In this document: positions 26,107 to 35,322 of the stretch, piece by piece | Layout of the letters: the number at the start of each line of letters is the position of its first letter | Position numbering within the stretch: position 1 is the first letter of the stretch | From: Micromonospora sp. AMSO31t | Lineage (GTDB): Bacteria; Actinomycetota; Actinomycetes; Mycobacteriales; Micromonosporaceae | Assembly (NCBI RefSeq): GCF_008868175.1 | Contig: NZ_WBKT01000003.1 | Location: 51,948-115,947 of the forward strand | DNA length: 64,000 nt | Reading direction: 5' to 3' | Made by a program: the position numbers and the translations under genes | The notes under the pieces: model-generated | What the model was told of the DNA's origin: nothing | Database searches by the model: none | The model's input: only the letters and a program-made list of their open reading frames with translations

Positions 26107-27099
26107 TCAACTGCGACCGGAGTGCTGACCCGCGTTGGGGCGGCGGGCCGTGCCGAACCGGCGCTGGTACGCGGCGGGGCTGATCGACAGCTTCCTGGCG
26201 AAAACCCGTCGCATGCTCTCGTAGCTGGGGAACCCGGCGCGCGTCGCGGCCTGAGTCGCGCTGTGTCCCTGGTCGAGCAGTGCCCTGGCCAGGTCGAATC
26301 GGATGCTCTCCACGTAGCGGGCCGGTGTCGTGGACAGCTCGTCGTGGAAGAGCCGGGTGAGGTGCCGGGTGCTCACGTTGAGGTGTCTCGCCAGTTCGCC
26401 GAGCGAGTGGTCCCCGCGGGGGTTCGCCGTCACCAGGTCGGTGATCTTACGGAGAGCCGCCGACCGGGGCGGTGGTCCCTGCAGCGGCGCCGAGAACTGC
26501 GACTGCCCGCCCGCACGCTGCATGTACACCACCAGGGCGCGGGCGACGTCGCGCGCCACGCCGGGCCCGTGGTCCTCTTCGACGAGAGCGAGCGCCAGGT
26601 CGATACCGGCGGTCACCCCTGCCGACGTGTACGTCGTGCCGTCGCGAACGTAGATCGCGTCAGGCTCGACGCGGCACGTCGGGTGCCGCGCGGCAAGCTC
26701 GTGCGCCACCTGCCAGTGGGTGGTCGCGCGCTTGCCGTCGAGAAGGCCGGCGGCGGCGAGGACGAACGCCCCGGTGCAGATCGACGCGACCCGGCCGGCC
26801 ACGGCCGCCGGTATCCGTGCGGCGTCCGCCAGGTCGGCCGGCACACCAGCGCGCGGATAGCGGTCGGACCCGGCCACCAGCAACGTGTCGACCGCCGGCG
26901 CCGAGGAGACGGCGCCGTCGACCGCGATCCGGACCCCGAGGTTCGACGTGACGTCCGCGCCGGTCGGCGACAGCAGCACGATCCGGTAGTCGGCACCGAA
27001 CCGGTTCGCCTCCTTGAACACCTCCGCGGGACCGGCGACGTCCAGCAATGTCACTCCGTCGTAGACGAAGACCGCGACGCGATGAGGACCGGCATTCAC
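26107..27099 (-). CDS. GlxA-family regulator (DJ-1/PfpI domain plus AraC DNA-binding domain)
   Basis: 330 residues from GTG 27099 (MNAGPHRVAVFVYDGVTLLD) with a GGGGGAG site; longer in-frame starts up to 27345 lack similarity. Residues 8-170 are a DJ-1/PfpI sensor domain with the nucleophile-elbow Cys in RVASICTGAFVLAAAGLLDG. Residues 225-325 are two AraC helix-turn-helices (SLGELARHLNVSTRHLTRLF, then ATRAGFPSYESMRRVFARKL). It is divergent from an HD-domain hydrolase, a pairing seen with cyanamide-hydratase-like genes, so it probably controls that enzyme. Confidence 0.9.
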   Translation of the reverse strand: MNAGPHRVAVFVYDGVTLLDVAGPAEVFKEANRFGADYRIVLLSPTGADVTSNLGVRIAVDGAVSSAPAVDTLLVAGSDRYPRAGVPADLADAARIPAAVAGRVASICTGAFVLAAAGLLDGKRATTHWQVAHELAARHPTCRVEPDAIYVRDGTTYTSAGVTAGIDLALALVEEDHGPGVARDVARALVVYMQRAGGQSQFSAPLQGPPPRSAALRKITDLVTANPRGDHSLGELARHLNVSTRHLTRLFHDELSTTPARYVESIRFDLARALLDQGHSATQAATRAGFPSYESMRRVFARKLSISPAAYQRRFGTARRPNAGQHSGRS

Positions 27100-27367
27100 C
27101 GCGCCGGCTCCCCCGGCGCCGGATCCACGCGCGGGTGGCCCGACCCCGGCACTGACCGCCGCCGGGTCGCCGGAACGGGAGGTGTGGACACCGCCTATTG
27201 GTAGCACGCCACCGTTGCCGGAAGGCGAACTCCGTGATCTTGAGCTGATCAAGCCCGGCTGGGCCTGTCCGGATATGAGGGTTTCCTGGCCGGACGAAGG
27301 CGGCGGCGTACGACGATCGGTGGGCAGCATGGACGCCGGCCACACTCTTCAGGGAAGGTCACCGATC

Positions 27368-28006
27368 ATGCCAGAGGTCATCGCGGGGCTGGAAGTTCCC
27401 GAGACGGCGGCGGTCGCGGAAGCGACCAGGCGCATCCAGGAAACGACCAGTCCTCTCATCTACCACCACTCCCGACGGGTCTTCTTCTTCAGCCTGATCC
27501 ACGCCCGGAAGCTCGGCGTGAAACCGGACCCGGAGCTGCTCTATCTGGCGGCCATGTTCCACGACACCGGCCTCCTGACTCCCTTTTCCGACGTCGAGCA
27601 GCGCTTCGAAGTCGACGGGGCCGACCACGCGCGCGCGTTCCTCCTGGAGCGGGGTTTCCCGACGGCCGCCGCGGAGACCGTGTGGACGGCGATCGCGCTG
27701 CACACCACGCCGGGCATCCCCGACCGGATGGCTCCGGAAATCGCGACCACGTACCTCGGTGTCCTGACCGACGTGCTCGGCTTCGGCCTGGACGGACTGG
27801 AGCAGGATCAGCTGGACGACATCCTCGCCGTCCATCCGCGCGGCGACTTCAAGAACGAGTTTCTGCGGACCTACGTCGACGGGCTGAAGAACCGGCCCGA
27901 GACAACGAACGGCACCGTGAACTCCGACGTGCTCGAACACTTCATCCCCGGCTTCCAGCGGGTGACGACGGTTCAGCGCATCGCCGGCTCGCCCTGGCCC
28001 AGCTGA
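27368..28006 (+). CDS. HD-domain hydrolase, cyanamide hydratase-like
   Basis: 212 residues from ATG 27368. Metal-binding HD residues: SRRVFFFSLIHARKLG, LLYLAAMFHDTGLLTPF (His-Asp), then DGADHARAFLLERGFP and AIALHTTPGIPDRMAPE. The order and spacing match the Ddi2/cyanamide-hydratase group, which hydrates cyanamide to urea, and its bacterial relatives. Substrate in this organism is inferred. Divergent GlxA-type regulator upstream. Confidence 0.8.
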   Translation: MPEVIAGLEVPETAAVAEATRRIQETTSPLIYHHSRRVFFFSLIHARKLGVKPDPELLYLAAMFHDTGLLTPFSDVEQRFEVDGADHARAFLLERGFPTAAAETVWTAIALHTTPGIPDRMAPEIATTYLGVLTDVLGFGLDGLEQDQLDDILAVHPRGDFKNEFLRTYVDGLKNRPETTNGTVNSDVLEHFIPGFQRVTTVQRIAGSPWPS

Positions 28007-28151
28007 CACGACGCGGGCTCAGCAGCGTACCGATGAGGTTTGGTGAAGTGGGCTCCAGCAGCGGCCCGCTTCGTGGGCGCGCGGTGCCGGCCACGGCCGC
28101 GGAGGTCGCGGATCGGGCCACATCGGCGAGCTTTCTTGGAAGGATTCGAGC

Positions 28152-29099
28152 ATGCGAGCGATCACCGTGCGAGACCGTGCCGCGGGTGTCGGCGGCCTCA
28201 CCCTGGCCGACATGCCCTACCCCCACGCTGCGGAGAACGACGTCATCGTGCGCGTGCACGCCGCCGGCTTCACCCCCGGGGAGCTCGACTGGCCGGGAAC
28301 CTGGTCCGACCGCGCCGGTCGCGACCGGACACCCAGCATCCCCGGTCACGAGCTGTCCGGAGTCGTGGTCGAGCTCGGCTACGGGACCACCGGCCTCACC
28401 GTGGGCCAGCGGGTGTTCGGACTGACCGACTGGACCCGCAACGGTTCCCTGGCCGAATACACCGCGGTGGAAGCGCGCAACCTCGCTCCGCTCGCGGCCG
28501 ACATCGACCACTCCGCGGCCGCCGCGTTGCCCATCTCCGGGCTGACCGCGTGGTAGCGGCTGTTCGACCACGGCCACCTCACGACCGGCCAGACCGTCCT
28601 CGTTCACGGCGCCGCGGGCGGCGTCGGCTCACTCGCCGTCCAACTCGCGCGGGAGGTTGGTGCCCGCGTGATCGGCACCGGCCGTGCCGGCGACCGGGAT
28701 GTCGCGCTCGACCTCGGCGCGCACAGCTTCCTCGACCTGGAGGCCGACGAACTGCCGCACGCCGGCGAGGTGGACCTGGTGTTCGACGTCATCGGCGGCG
28801 ACATCCTCACGCGATCCACCGAACTGGTACGCCCGGGCGGCACGGTCGTCACGATCGCCATGCCACCCACCGTGCAGCCCACGAACGGGCGCGCCATCTT
28901 CTTCGTCGTCGAACCTGATCGCGTCCGGCTGACCGACCTCGCCCAACGTCTGCGGGCGGGGCGGCTCAAGCCCATCGTCGGCGCCGTGCGCCCGCTTTCC
29001 GAAACGGCGTCCGCGTTCGCCCGCCGCCGCCGCACGCCCGGCAAGACGATCATTCAGGTCGCGGACGAAGAGGGTACGCAGCACTCGTCATCAGTGTGA
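28152..29099 (+). pseudogene. Zinc-type NADP-dependent oxidoreductase with a single in-frame amber stop
   Basis: Quinone oxidoreductase/medium-chain dehydrogenase family of about 315 residues. The GroES-like half is intact (MRAITVRDRAAGVGGLTLAD, SIPGHELSGVVVELG, RVFGLTDWTRNGSLAEYTAV) up to LPISGLTAW, then TAG at 28554-28556, then the same frame continues with the Rossmann half (TGQTVLVHGAAGGVGSLAVQ, then DLVFDVIGGDI) to the stop at 29099. The stop codon sits where relatives usually have Gln, so one C-to-T change explains it. Nothing else is damaged, so the lesion is recent, a sequencing error, or suppressed. Confidence 0.88.
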
Positions 29100-29132
29100 G
29101 CCTCGACCGGGCACGTAGCAGGATGAACACCG

Positions 29133-29568
29133 ATGCGTAGCGACTGGACTGCTCTGCCTGAGAGTGTCACGACAGGGATCGCCGCACGGGTCGGTGGCGC
29201 CTTCGCCGTAGCCCCGGCATCCGGGGGCGACCATGCGGAGATCGCCTCGACGGTCACCGGGCCAGGGAACCGAGCATCTCGCCGGTCCCCACCCGGACCT
29301 GACCCCCGGCAGCTCGGACCTCGACCTGCTCGCCGTCACACTGAAGTTCGCCGCGTGGAGCGCGGCCGACCGCGAGGTCTTGGACGACTTCGCGTCAAGG
29401 AACGCAGCGAAGTGGTCGGCCAAGGCCCGGCAGAGCACCGAGAGCTGGGTACCCGATCTCGCCCTGTCGACCGGCGAGTGGGCGGCCTACCGCGCAGGCG
29501 CCGATCGGCGGGGGTCACGCGGAAAGCTCTCCTGGCTTAGCGTCGGATCCGGAGCGAGTCGTTCGTAG
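29133..29568 (+). pseudogene. Doubly deleted phosphotransferase (copy A of the gene at 54560)
   Basis: Compared with the intact 260-residue phosphotransferase at 54560, this copy keeps residues 1-44 (MRSDWTALPESVTTGIAARV), then in a different frame 93-118 (EHLAGPHPDLTPGSSDLDLL) and 208 to about 255 (REVLDDFASRNAAKWSAKAR). Two internal deletions removed the lysine region and the catalytic Asp153 region. Just upstream, GGGCACGTAGCAGG mirrors the end of the glycine-rich gene that precedes the intact copy, so the ancestral two-gene cassette was here. Confidence 0.85.
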
Positions 29569-29618
29569 AACAGGTGAGAGGCGGCCGGAGAAGGCCGTCC
29601 GGACAAGGGAGTCACGGG

Positions 29619-29993
29619 ATGACGCGTTACCTGATCTCGTTCAATGACGGCGCGATGGACCACATCCCCGGCGAGGAGATGCCCGACGTGGCCAAGGCCT
29701 CGCACGCGGTGGTCCAGGAGGCCGTGAACGCCAGCGTGTGGGTTTTCGGCGGCGGGCTGGAAAGGCAGCAGGCGAGCGTCGTGGCCACGGACGGGATGGT
29801 CACCGACGGCCCTTACCCCGAAACCAAGGAGGTCATCGGCGGGTTCGTGGTCGTCGACGTGGCCTCCCGCGAGGAAGCGCTGGCGTGGGCTGCCAAGATC
29901 GCCGTCGCGTGCCGCTGCGCGCAGGAGGTCAGGGAGCTCATGCCCGACGCCGAGCAGGACGAGATGCTCCGCCAGGCTGACAGGCGATGGTGA
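29619..29993 (+). CDS. YciI-family protein
   Basis: 124 residues; small ferredoxin-like dimer often placed near ECF sigma factors. Motifs: RYLISFNDGAMDHIPGEEMP, VFGGGLERQQASVVATDGMV, then DGPYPETKEVIGGFVVVDVA and AAKIAVACRCAQEVRELMP, all typical of the DGPF/YCII family. ATG 29619 has an AAGGGAG site. Function unknown; no sigma factor is adjacent here. Confidence 0.85.
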   Translation: MTRYLISFNDGAMDHIPGEEMPDVAKASHAVVQEAVNASVWVFGGGLERQQASVVATDGMVTDGPYPETKEVIGGFVVVDVASREEALAWAAKIAVACRCAQEVRELMPDAEQDEMLRQADRRW

Positions 29994-30243
29994 CTCCCGA
30001 CGGCGCCTGATCGAGGGAGACCCGCACGTTGGCGCAAGAGTTGCGTGGCCGCGGTTGACGATGTGGATCTTCGTACCGACCTGACCTGAGGCGCGGGGCG
30101 GTGGCCCGGGGATCGGGCGTGGACGGAGCCCGGGCCTCGGGCCGGGCCGACCTCGCGAACGCTGACCACGTCCGCAGCCACGACCGCTCACGCAGTGGCA
30201 AAATGCCACAAGACCGGGCAAGGCTGGCAGAACGGGCGAGCGG

Positions 30244-31425
30244 ATGACGACGAGCAGGGCGGCCGAGCTGCTGCGGAGACCCGGGGTTCCACAGCGCGCC
30301 ACGTTCCTGGAACTCTTCTTCGACCTGGTGTTTGTCCTCGCACTCACTCAGCTCTCGCGCGGCCTGGCCGACGATCTCGGCTGGAGCGGCGTCTTCCGGA
30401 CGCTGGTGCTGTTGGCGGCCATGTGGTGGGTCTGGTCCAGCACCGCATGGCTGACCGACCGGACGGACCCGCAACGACCGGTCATCCAGGCGCTCGTCAT
30501 CGCGACCATGGTCGGCAGCCTGGTGATGGCGGCGGCGGTGCCCGAGGCATTCGGCGACACGGGCCCGATCTTCGCGGGCGCCTACGTCGCCGTCCAGCTC
30601 AGCCGCGGGCTCGTCCTCATGGTCGTTCTGCGTGGCCACGAACTGCAGCGCCACGTCGCCCGGGGGCTGTTCTGGTACAGCCTGTCGGCGCTGCCGTGGA
30701 TCGCGGGGGCGCTCGTGCACGGTACGGCGCGTGGCGCGTTGTGGGCACTCGCGGTGGTCCTGGACCACACGGCAGGCAGAATCGGCTTCCCCACCCCGGG
30801 GGTGGGCCGTACGCCGAGCCAGGACCTGGTGATCTCGGGCGAGCACCTGTCCGAGCGCTACCGACAGTTCTTCATCATCGCGCTCGGCGAGCTGATCCTG
30901 GTTACCGGTCTGGCGCTGAGCAGCAGCGGCTTCGCACCGGACGCCGCTGCCGCGTTCACAGTGTCGATCGCGACCACCGTGCTGCTGTGGCGGATCTACA
31001 TATACCGCGCCGGGCAGGTCCTGGCGGAAGCGATTGCCGCGTCGACCGACCCGGTCCGCCTCGCCCGATGGGCGTCGTACGCCCACCTGGCCATGGTGGC
31101 CGGCGTGGTCGCCGCAGCCGTCGGCGCCGAACTTGTCATCGCCCATCCACTCGGGCACACCCCACCGGCCTGGATCGCCGTCATCCTCGGCGGGCCAGCG
31201 CTGTACCTGGTCGGGCGCGCCCGCTTCGAGCACGCGGTATTCGGCCGCGTCTCCCGGTCCCGGCCTATCGGCGTCCTTGCGCTGGCCGCCCTGGCGCCGG
31301 CGATGCTCCCCTTGCCGCCAGTCGTGGTCGCCGCCGCCGCTGCCCTCGTCCTGACCGGGATCGCCATATCCGATGCAGCCCGCGCCCGCGGGCACGCGCC
31401 CGAGCCGCCGTCACCACCCGGCTAG
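30244..31425 (+). CDS. Low temperature requirement protein A (LtrA)-like membrane protein, copy 1
   Basis: 393 residues, about ten transmembrane helices. Family signatures: TFLELFFDLVFVLALTQLSR near the N terminus, HLSERYRQFFIIALGELILV, SYAHLAMVAGVVAAAVGAEL, then PLPPVVVAAAAALVLTGIAI. LtrA was named for cold growth in Listeria; biochemical role is not known. A paralogue of similar length lies at 57269. Start ATG 30244 follows GGGCGAGCGG. No operon partner. Confidence 0.88.
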   Translation: MTTSRAAELLRRPGVPQRATFLELFFDLVFVLALTQLSRGLADDLGWSGVFRTLVLLAAMWWVWSSTAWLTDRTDPQRPVIQALVIATMVGSLVMAAAVPEAFGDTGPIFAGAYVAVQLSRGLVLMVVLRGHELQRHVARGLFWYSLSALPWIAGALVHGTARGALWALAVVLDHTAGRIGFPTPGVGRTPSQDLVISGEHLSERYRQFFIIALGELILVTGLALSSSGFAPDAAAAFTVSIATTVLLWRIYIYRAGQVLAEAIAASTDPVRLARWASYAHLAMVAGVVAAAVGAELVIAHPLGHTPPAWIAVILGGPALYLVGRARFEHAVFGRVSRSRPIGVLALAALAPAMLPLPPVVVAAAAALVLTGIAISDAARARGHAPEPPSPPG

Positions 31426-31512
31426 TGCTCTGACCGGGAACGCTTACCGGCGGGCCCAGTGGTGCCCGCAGGAGTGCGCGCACAACCGACAGATGCGTCA
31501 CAAGTGCGCGTT

Positions 31513-32277
31513 TTACGCGTTCGGGTCCCACTCTGCGAGCTGCTCCATCGGCTCGGTGTCGCCGGTGGTCTCCAGGCCGTCGAGCGGGACGCGCGCGTAG
31601 AAGTAGAGGATGAGTTCACTCGCTGCGCCTCGCATCGCCATGTGGCCCGGCTCCGCGTCGGCGGCGAGGTCGTCGCAGCGGACGCCGTCGGCGTTGAGGG
31701 TCAGGCGCCAGGAGCGGCCCTCGGTCGTGTGCAGGTCGATGGTCGCCGGCTTGAACGGCCAGGGGACGGTCGTCGCCGAGACGGTCGTCAGGAACTCGTC
31801 GACGCCCTCGACCGCGACGTCCGTCGGCAGCGGCTGTGCGGCGCCCTGGGTGAGCTGGGCGTCGTAGGTGTGGACGGCGATCTCCTGGATCTGGTGCCGG
31901 GCCACGGCTCCGCTGGTCTGCGGGGCCTGCGAGCGGCCCCACCAGGTCCAGCAGCCGCGGTCCGGGCCGGCCTCGCGCATCGCGTCGAGCATGAGCTCGG
32001 TCGACTCGGCGAGCCAGGCGTCCAGGGCTTCGCGGTCGCGGGGCGCGGTCGGGGCGCCCTTCGGGTCCGTCCTCGCCGGGGGCTCAGCGCCCGGGCCCGC
32101 CGCGATGATGGCGGCCTGGCGGCGGCGGCCGTCGCCGAGGTGCTGCGCCAGTTCGCGCAGCGTCCAGTCCGGGCAGGTCGGTACCTGGACGTCGAGGTCG
32201 GGGGCGGACGCGATCGCGGCGCGGAACGCGGCCGAGCGGTCTTCGATCAGCCGCAGGACCTCGGGGAACTCCAACAT
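31513..32277 (-). CDS. Maleylpyruvate isomerase-family (DinB-like, mycothiol-dependent) protein
   Basis: 254 residues from ATG 32277 (MLEFPEVLRLIEDRSAAFRA); an in-frame GTG at 32286 overlaps the GAGGTG ribosome site and is less likely. The N-terminal DinB-like helix bundle has the TIGR03083 motif VPTCPDWTLRELAQHLGD; His in AQHLGD, Glu and a second His in ARHQIQEIAVHTYD are metal-ligand candidates. The C-terminal half is an SCP2-like domain. Family members use mycothiol or have unknown substrates. Confidence 0.85.
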   Translation of the reverse strand: MLEFPEVLRLIEDRSAAFRAAIASAPDLDVQVPTCPDWTLRELAQHLGDGRRRQAAIIAAGPGAEPPARTDPKGAPTAPRDREALDAWLAESTELMLDAMREAGPDRGCWTWWGRSQAPQTSGAVARHQIQEIAVHTYDAQLTQGAAQPLPTDVAVEGVDEFLTTVSATTVPWPFKPATIDLHTTEGRSWRLTLNADGVRCDDLAADAEPGHMAMRGAASELILYFYARVPLDGLETTGDTEPMEQLAEWDPNA

Positions 32278-32653
32278 GTTTTGCACCTCGGTTGTGTATC
32301 ACTGCGCGCCGGCCGCCGAGTAGCGAATTTGTCGGACGAACGCGTCGACAGCCGGGCGGAGCGCCGGCGCCGAAGGCGTCCTGAAACTCCGCGCACTGCT
32401 CGCCAACGGAACACCGGTGTGGTTCAGCGGTCGACCGCCAATCACATCCGCCCTCCGGCGTCAGCCGCCCTTTCGGCGGCGCCAGGAGACACGACGCCCT
32501 GTGGCCGCAGAACCGACGCCGACCTCGCCTTCGAGCGCCGTCGATCCAGCCGCCGGTCGCCTCGTGTCTACCTTGCTGACGTCACCGACCGCCTGCTAGC
32601 TTGCCCGGCGTACGCCGCGCCGGGCCGGGTCGTGGCCTCGACGAGGAGATCAT
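32278..32653 (+). promoter_or_regulatory. Noncoding gap with a promoter for the acyltransferase gene
   Basis: 376 bp without a convincing gene. TTGCTG (32573-32578) and TAGCTT (32597-32602), spaced 18 bp, make a good sigma-70-type promoter for the gene at 32654, with a leader of about 45 bases. The rest shows nothing recognisable. Confidence 0.5.
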
Positions 32654-33871
32654 GTGAAACCTCCCTCCGGAGCCGCTGCGCCGCGCCTGTACGTCCTCGA
32701 CGGGTTGCGTCTGGTCGCCGCCATCCTCGTCGTGGCTTTCCACTTCACCGTCTTCTCCGAGCCGTGGGGCAACCCGCCCAGCCCCACCCTGCCGACCTTG
32801 AGCATCTACACCCAGTTCGGCTGGCTGGGTGTCTTCCTCTTCTTCCTCATCAGCGGCTTTGTGATCTGCATGAGCGCCGAAGGGCGTGGCCTGGGCCAGT
32901 TCGCGGCAGCCCGGATCACCCGGCTCTTTCCCGCGTACTGGTTCGCGGTGATCGTCACCAGCGCGGTGGTGACGCTCTGGCCGGTCGTCGCGAAGCCACT
33001 GGCCCCGGGTGACGTGCTGACCAACCTCACCATGTTCCACGACCTGATGAAGGTGGACTCCGCCGACTACGTCTACTGGACCCTGGCCCACGAACTCCGC
33101 TTCTACCTTCTCTTCGGTCTGTTCGTCCTGGTCCGTGGATACACCCCGCGGCGGGTCCTGCTGTTCGCCGCGGGCTGGCTGGTCGCCAGCCTGTTCGCCT
33201 ACCACTCCATCCCGTGGCTCACCGGCCTGCTGGTGCCCCTCAGCGCGCCCTGCTTCGTGGCCGGCATGGCCCTGTACCTGATCTACCGGCACGGCTCCAA
33301 CATCTACGTCTGGGGACTGCTCGGCGCCTCGTGGCTCGTCGCGCTCCAGATGATCGGCACCATCACCCCACACCTCCCGGCCCGGACGGTGCTCTCGTCG
33401 ACCCAGGTCGCGATCATCGAGGCGGGGCTGGTCACGCTCTTCTTCCTGATCCTCGCCGCGGTAGCCACCCACCGCCTCGCGGTCGGCTGGCGGTGGCTGA
33501 CCACCGCCGGCGCGCTGACCTACCCGCTCTACCTCCTGCACGAGTACATCGGGTGGGTGCTGATCTACCACCTGCACCAGGTCCTTCCCGACTGGGTGAC
33601 CGGGCTCGTCGTGGTGCTGTTCTTCCTGGCGGTTTCGTGGCTGGTGCACCGGTTCATTGAAAGGCCGGTCGCCCGCTGGATGCGCCGGAAGTTCGCCGAG
33701 GCCCGGGCTTCGGGCTTCCTGCGCCCGCCAACGTTCGGCCCGCCGGCCCAGTCCCGCCCGGGCGCCCCGGCACCGGCCGGCGCCGGCCCGGTGGCCGCCT
33801 CCGACGAGCCGGGGACGTCGCCGGCAGACGCCCCGCCCCTCGTCCTGGCCCGGGCCAGCTCCACCGACTGA
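32654..33871 (+). CDS. Membrane acyltransferase (acyltransferase 3 family)
   Basis: 405 residues from GTG 32654, ribosome site GAGGAGA. About ten transmembrane helices. Family marks: RLYVLDGLRLVAAILVVAFH (the R-x10-H motif of acyltransferase 3), WLGVFLFFLISGFVICMSAE, ARITRLFPAYWFAVI, LTYPLYLLHEYIGWVLIY, then the basic end FIERPVARWMRR. The C-terminal 60 residues are Pro/Ala-rich and cytoplasmic. Members O-acylate exported sugars, lipids or antibiotics; substrate unknown. Confidence 0.88.
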   Translation: MKPPSGAAAPRLYVLDGLRLVAAILVVAFHFTVFSEPWGNPPSPTLPTLSIYTQFGWLGVFLFFLISGFVICMSAEGRGLGQFAAARITRLFPAYWFAVIVTSAVVTLWPVVAKPLAPGDVLTNLTMFHDLMKVDSADYVYWTLAHELRFYLLFGLFVLVRGYTPRRVLLFAAGWLVASLFAYHSIPWLTGLLVPLSAPCFVAGMALYLIYRHGSNIYVWGLLGASWLVALQMIGTITPHLPARTVLSSTQVAIIEAGLVTLFFLILAAVATHRLAVGWRWLTTAGALTYPLYLLHEYIGWVLIYHLHQVLPDWVTGLVVVLFFLAVSWLVHRFIERPVARWMRRKFAEARASGFLRPPTFGPPAQSRPGAPAPAGAGPVAASDEPGTSPADAPPLVLARASSTD

Positions 33872-33977
33872 GCCGCTACTCGCTCGCCGAGGTTCGGCAG
33901 GGCGGGACGTCCGCTCCCTCGCGCCGCCCGGAACACCGGCCGCGCGGCCCGGCCGGCTGCCGACCACCACCACCCGG

Positions 33978-34115
33978 TCAACCAGCGCCGTATCACCACA
34001 CCTGCAAGTCCTCCACGCGACGGGCCTGATCACCCGCGCCCGCGACGGACGCTGCGTGCTGTACCGTCGCAGCCCTCTCGGCGATCAACTGGCCGGCCAG
34101 TCGGCGGAGCGTTGA
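33978..34115 (+). pseudogene. ArsR-family regulator, C-terminal remnant
   Basis: A 45-codon stretch reads SAVSPHLQVLHATGLITRAR, then DGRCVLYRRSPLGDQLAG, the recognition helix and wing of ArsR-type repressors. Nothing upstream in frame resembles the first half of the fold, and no start is present. A small relic of a lost gene. Confidence 0.6.
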
Positions 34116-34153
34116 TCCAAGTGGGTCACGGCGTTGCCCTCCGGTCATCATGT

Positions 34154-34185
34154 CCGCCAGCCTCCCCGTCCGGGGAGGCTGGCGG
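34154..34185. terminator. Terminator of the questin oxidase-like gene
   Basis: Perfect 14-bp stem CCGCCAGCCTCCCC / GGGGAGGCTGGCGG with loop GTCC, 65 bp beyond the stop of the minus-strand gene. Confidence 0.8.
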
Positions 34186-34249
34186 GTCTACGGCCGCCCG
34201 ACGAGGAGATCCGCGGCTCGTGCCTGGCATGGCAGATGGCACACGTTCG

Positions 34250-35284
34250 TTAGTCGGCGGCGATCTGCTCGATGGATTGGGCGGCGATGGCGAGCAGGGC
34301 GGGATCTCCGGAGCGGGTGTACGTGTCGCTTACGGCATCAATGAATTTGATCGCGTGCGGGTCTCCGGCGTCTGTTGCACGGCGCATGACCTCGTCGAGG
34401 CTCAGGTCGGGGCCAGCGGGCGGGGCGGGCCGCGCCTCGGCCGGGGCGTAGGCGGCGGTAACCGCAGCTGTTGCCGCCCAGGCGGCGGCGAGGCTCGGCG
34501 CCCAGAGCGTTGGCGGTAGAGCCGGCAGGGCACGCAGGACCGCGTTCGGCGCGGTGGCGGCGTGGACGAGCATGACAGGGCTGGCGTACCCGTGGGTGCC
34601 GTGCCGGATGACCGCGGCGTCGACGATGCCCCCGAGCCGTGTTGGCACGTCGTCCTTGTTGTTGCCGGGCACTGCTCCGGCTACTGAAGGCCACCGGGTC
34701 AGGTCGGCCAGTTGAGCGAGGCGGGCTCGGATGCCGGACCGCTGGTCGGGTATGCGGGGTACTGCGTCGAGCGCGGACCGGGCGTCGGTTGTCGAGTATG
34801 GTCCGACGCCGGGTGGTGCGAGGGGCTGCCACCGGGCGGCCCAGTAGGCCAGCCCTTGACCGAGTTCGGCGACGCGCGGCTGGGTCTCCTCGTCGAGCAG
34901 GGCGCGTATGGCGTGGCCGACCCGGATGACTCCGTGGGTCGCGCCAGCGGCTATGCCAGGTAGCAGGCGTGGCCACCACCGGACCAGCACGTCCCGCCAA
35001 GGTTCGCCGGCCAACTCGCGGTCGAAATAGTTCAGCCAGTCTCCGGTACGAACCGGGTCGCCGAGCGGGTCACGCCACTCATCATGTGGGATGGGCCGAA
35101 TACCGCGTGGTCGCTCTTCCAGCCTGTCCGCGTAGCCGTCAATCCATCGGTGAACTGCCCGCTCGTGGCCGCGATAAGCCAGGACCTCCACCGCCATGGG
35201 GGCGTGGTTGGATAGCCAACCGTTCCGCTCCGGGCCAGTGTGGCGCACCCGTTCGTATGCCTCGTCGAGGACGGAACTCGTCAT
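34250..35284 (-). CDS. Questin oxidase-like protein (DUF4243)
   Basis: 344 residues. The N terminus MTSSVLDEAYERVRHTGPER, then NGWLSNHAPMAVEVLAYRGH, WIDGYADRLEERPRGIRPIP, GDWLNYFDRELAGEPWRDVL and THGVIRVGHAIRALLDEE are hallmarks of the questin oxidase-like family, whose fungal members open anthraquinone rings in a Baeyer-Villiger-like step. Bacterial members are uncharacterised. The start lies 8 bp beyond a MerR-type promoter (35292-35322), so it is probably transcribed nearly leaderless and induced by a MerR-family protein encoded elsewhere. Confidence 0.8.
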   Translation of the reverse strand: MTSSVLDEAYERVRHTGPERNGWLSNHAPMAVEVLAYRGHERAVHRWIDGYADRLEERPRGIRPIPHDEWRDPLGDPVRTGDWLNYFDRELAGEPWRDVLVRWWPRLLPGIAAGATHGVIRVGHAIRALLDEETQPRVAELGQGLAYWAARWQPLAPPGVGPYSTTDARSALDAVPRIPDQRSGIRARLAQLADLTRWPSVAGAVPGNNKDDVPTRLGGIVDAAVIRHGTHGYASPVMLVHAATAPNAVLRALPALPPTLWAPSLAAAWAATAAVTAAYAPAEARPAPPAGPDLSLDEVMRRATDAGDPHAIKFIDAVSDTYTRSGDPALLAIAAQSIEQIAAD

Positions 35285-35291
35285 GCACTCG

Positions 35292-35322
35292 AGTCTTCAA
35301 TCTGAAGTTCGGTTGAAGTCAA
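35292..35322 (-). promoter_or_regulatory. MerR-type promoter of the questin oxidase-like gene
   Basis: On the minus strand TTGACT (-35) and AAGACT (-10) are separated by 19 bp, the stretched spacing of MerR-activated promoters. The spacer holds the dyad CTTCAA-N12-TTGAAG (35295-35318). No MerR gene lies beside it. Confidence 0.55.
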
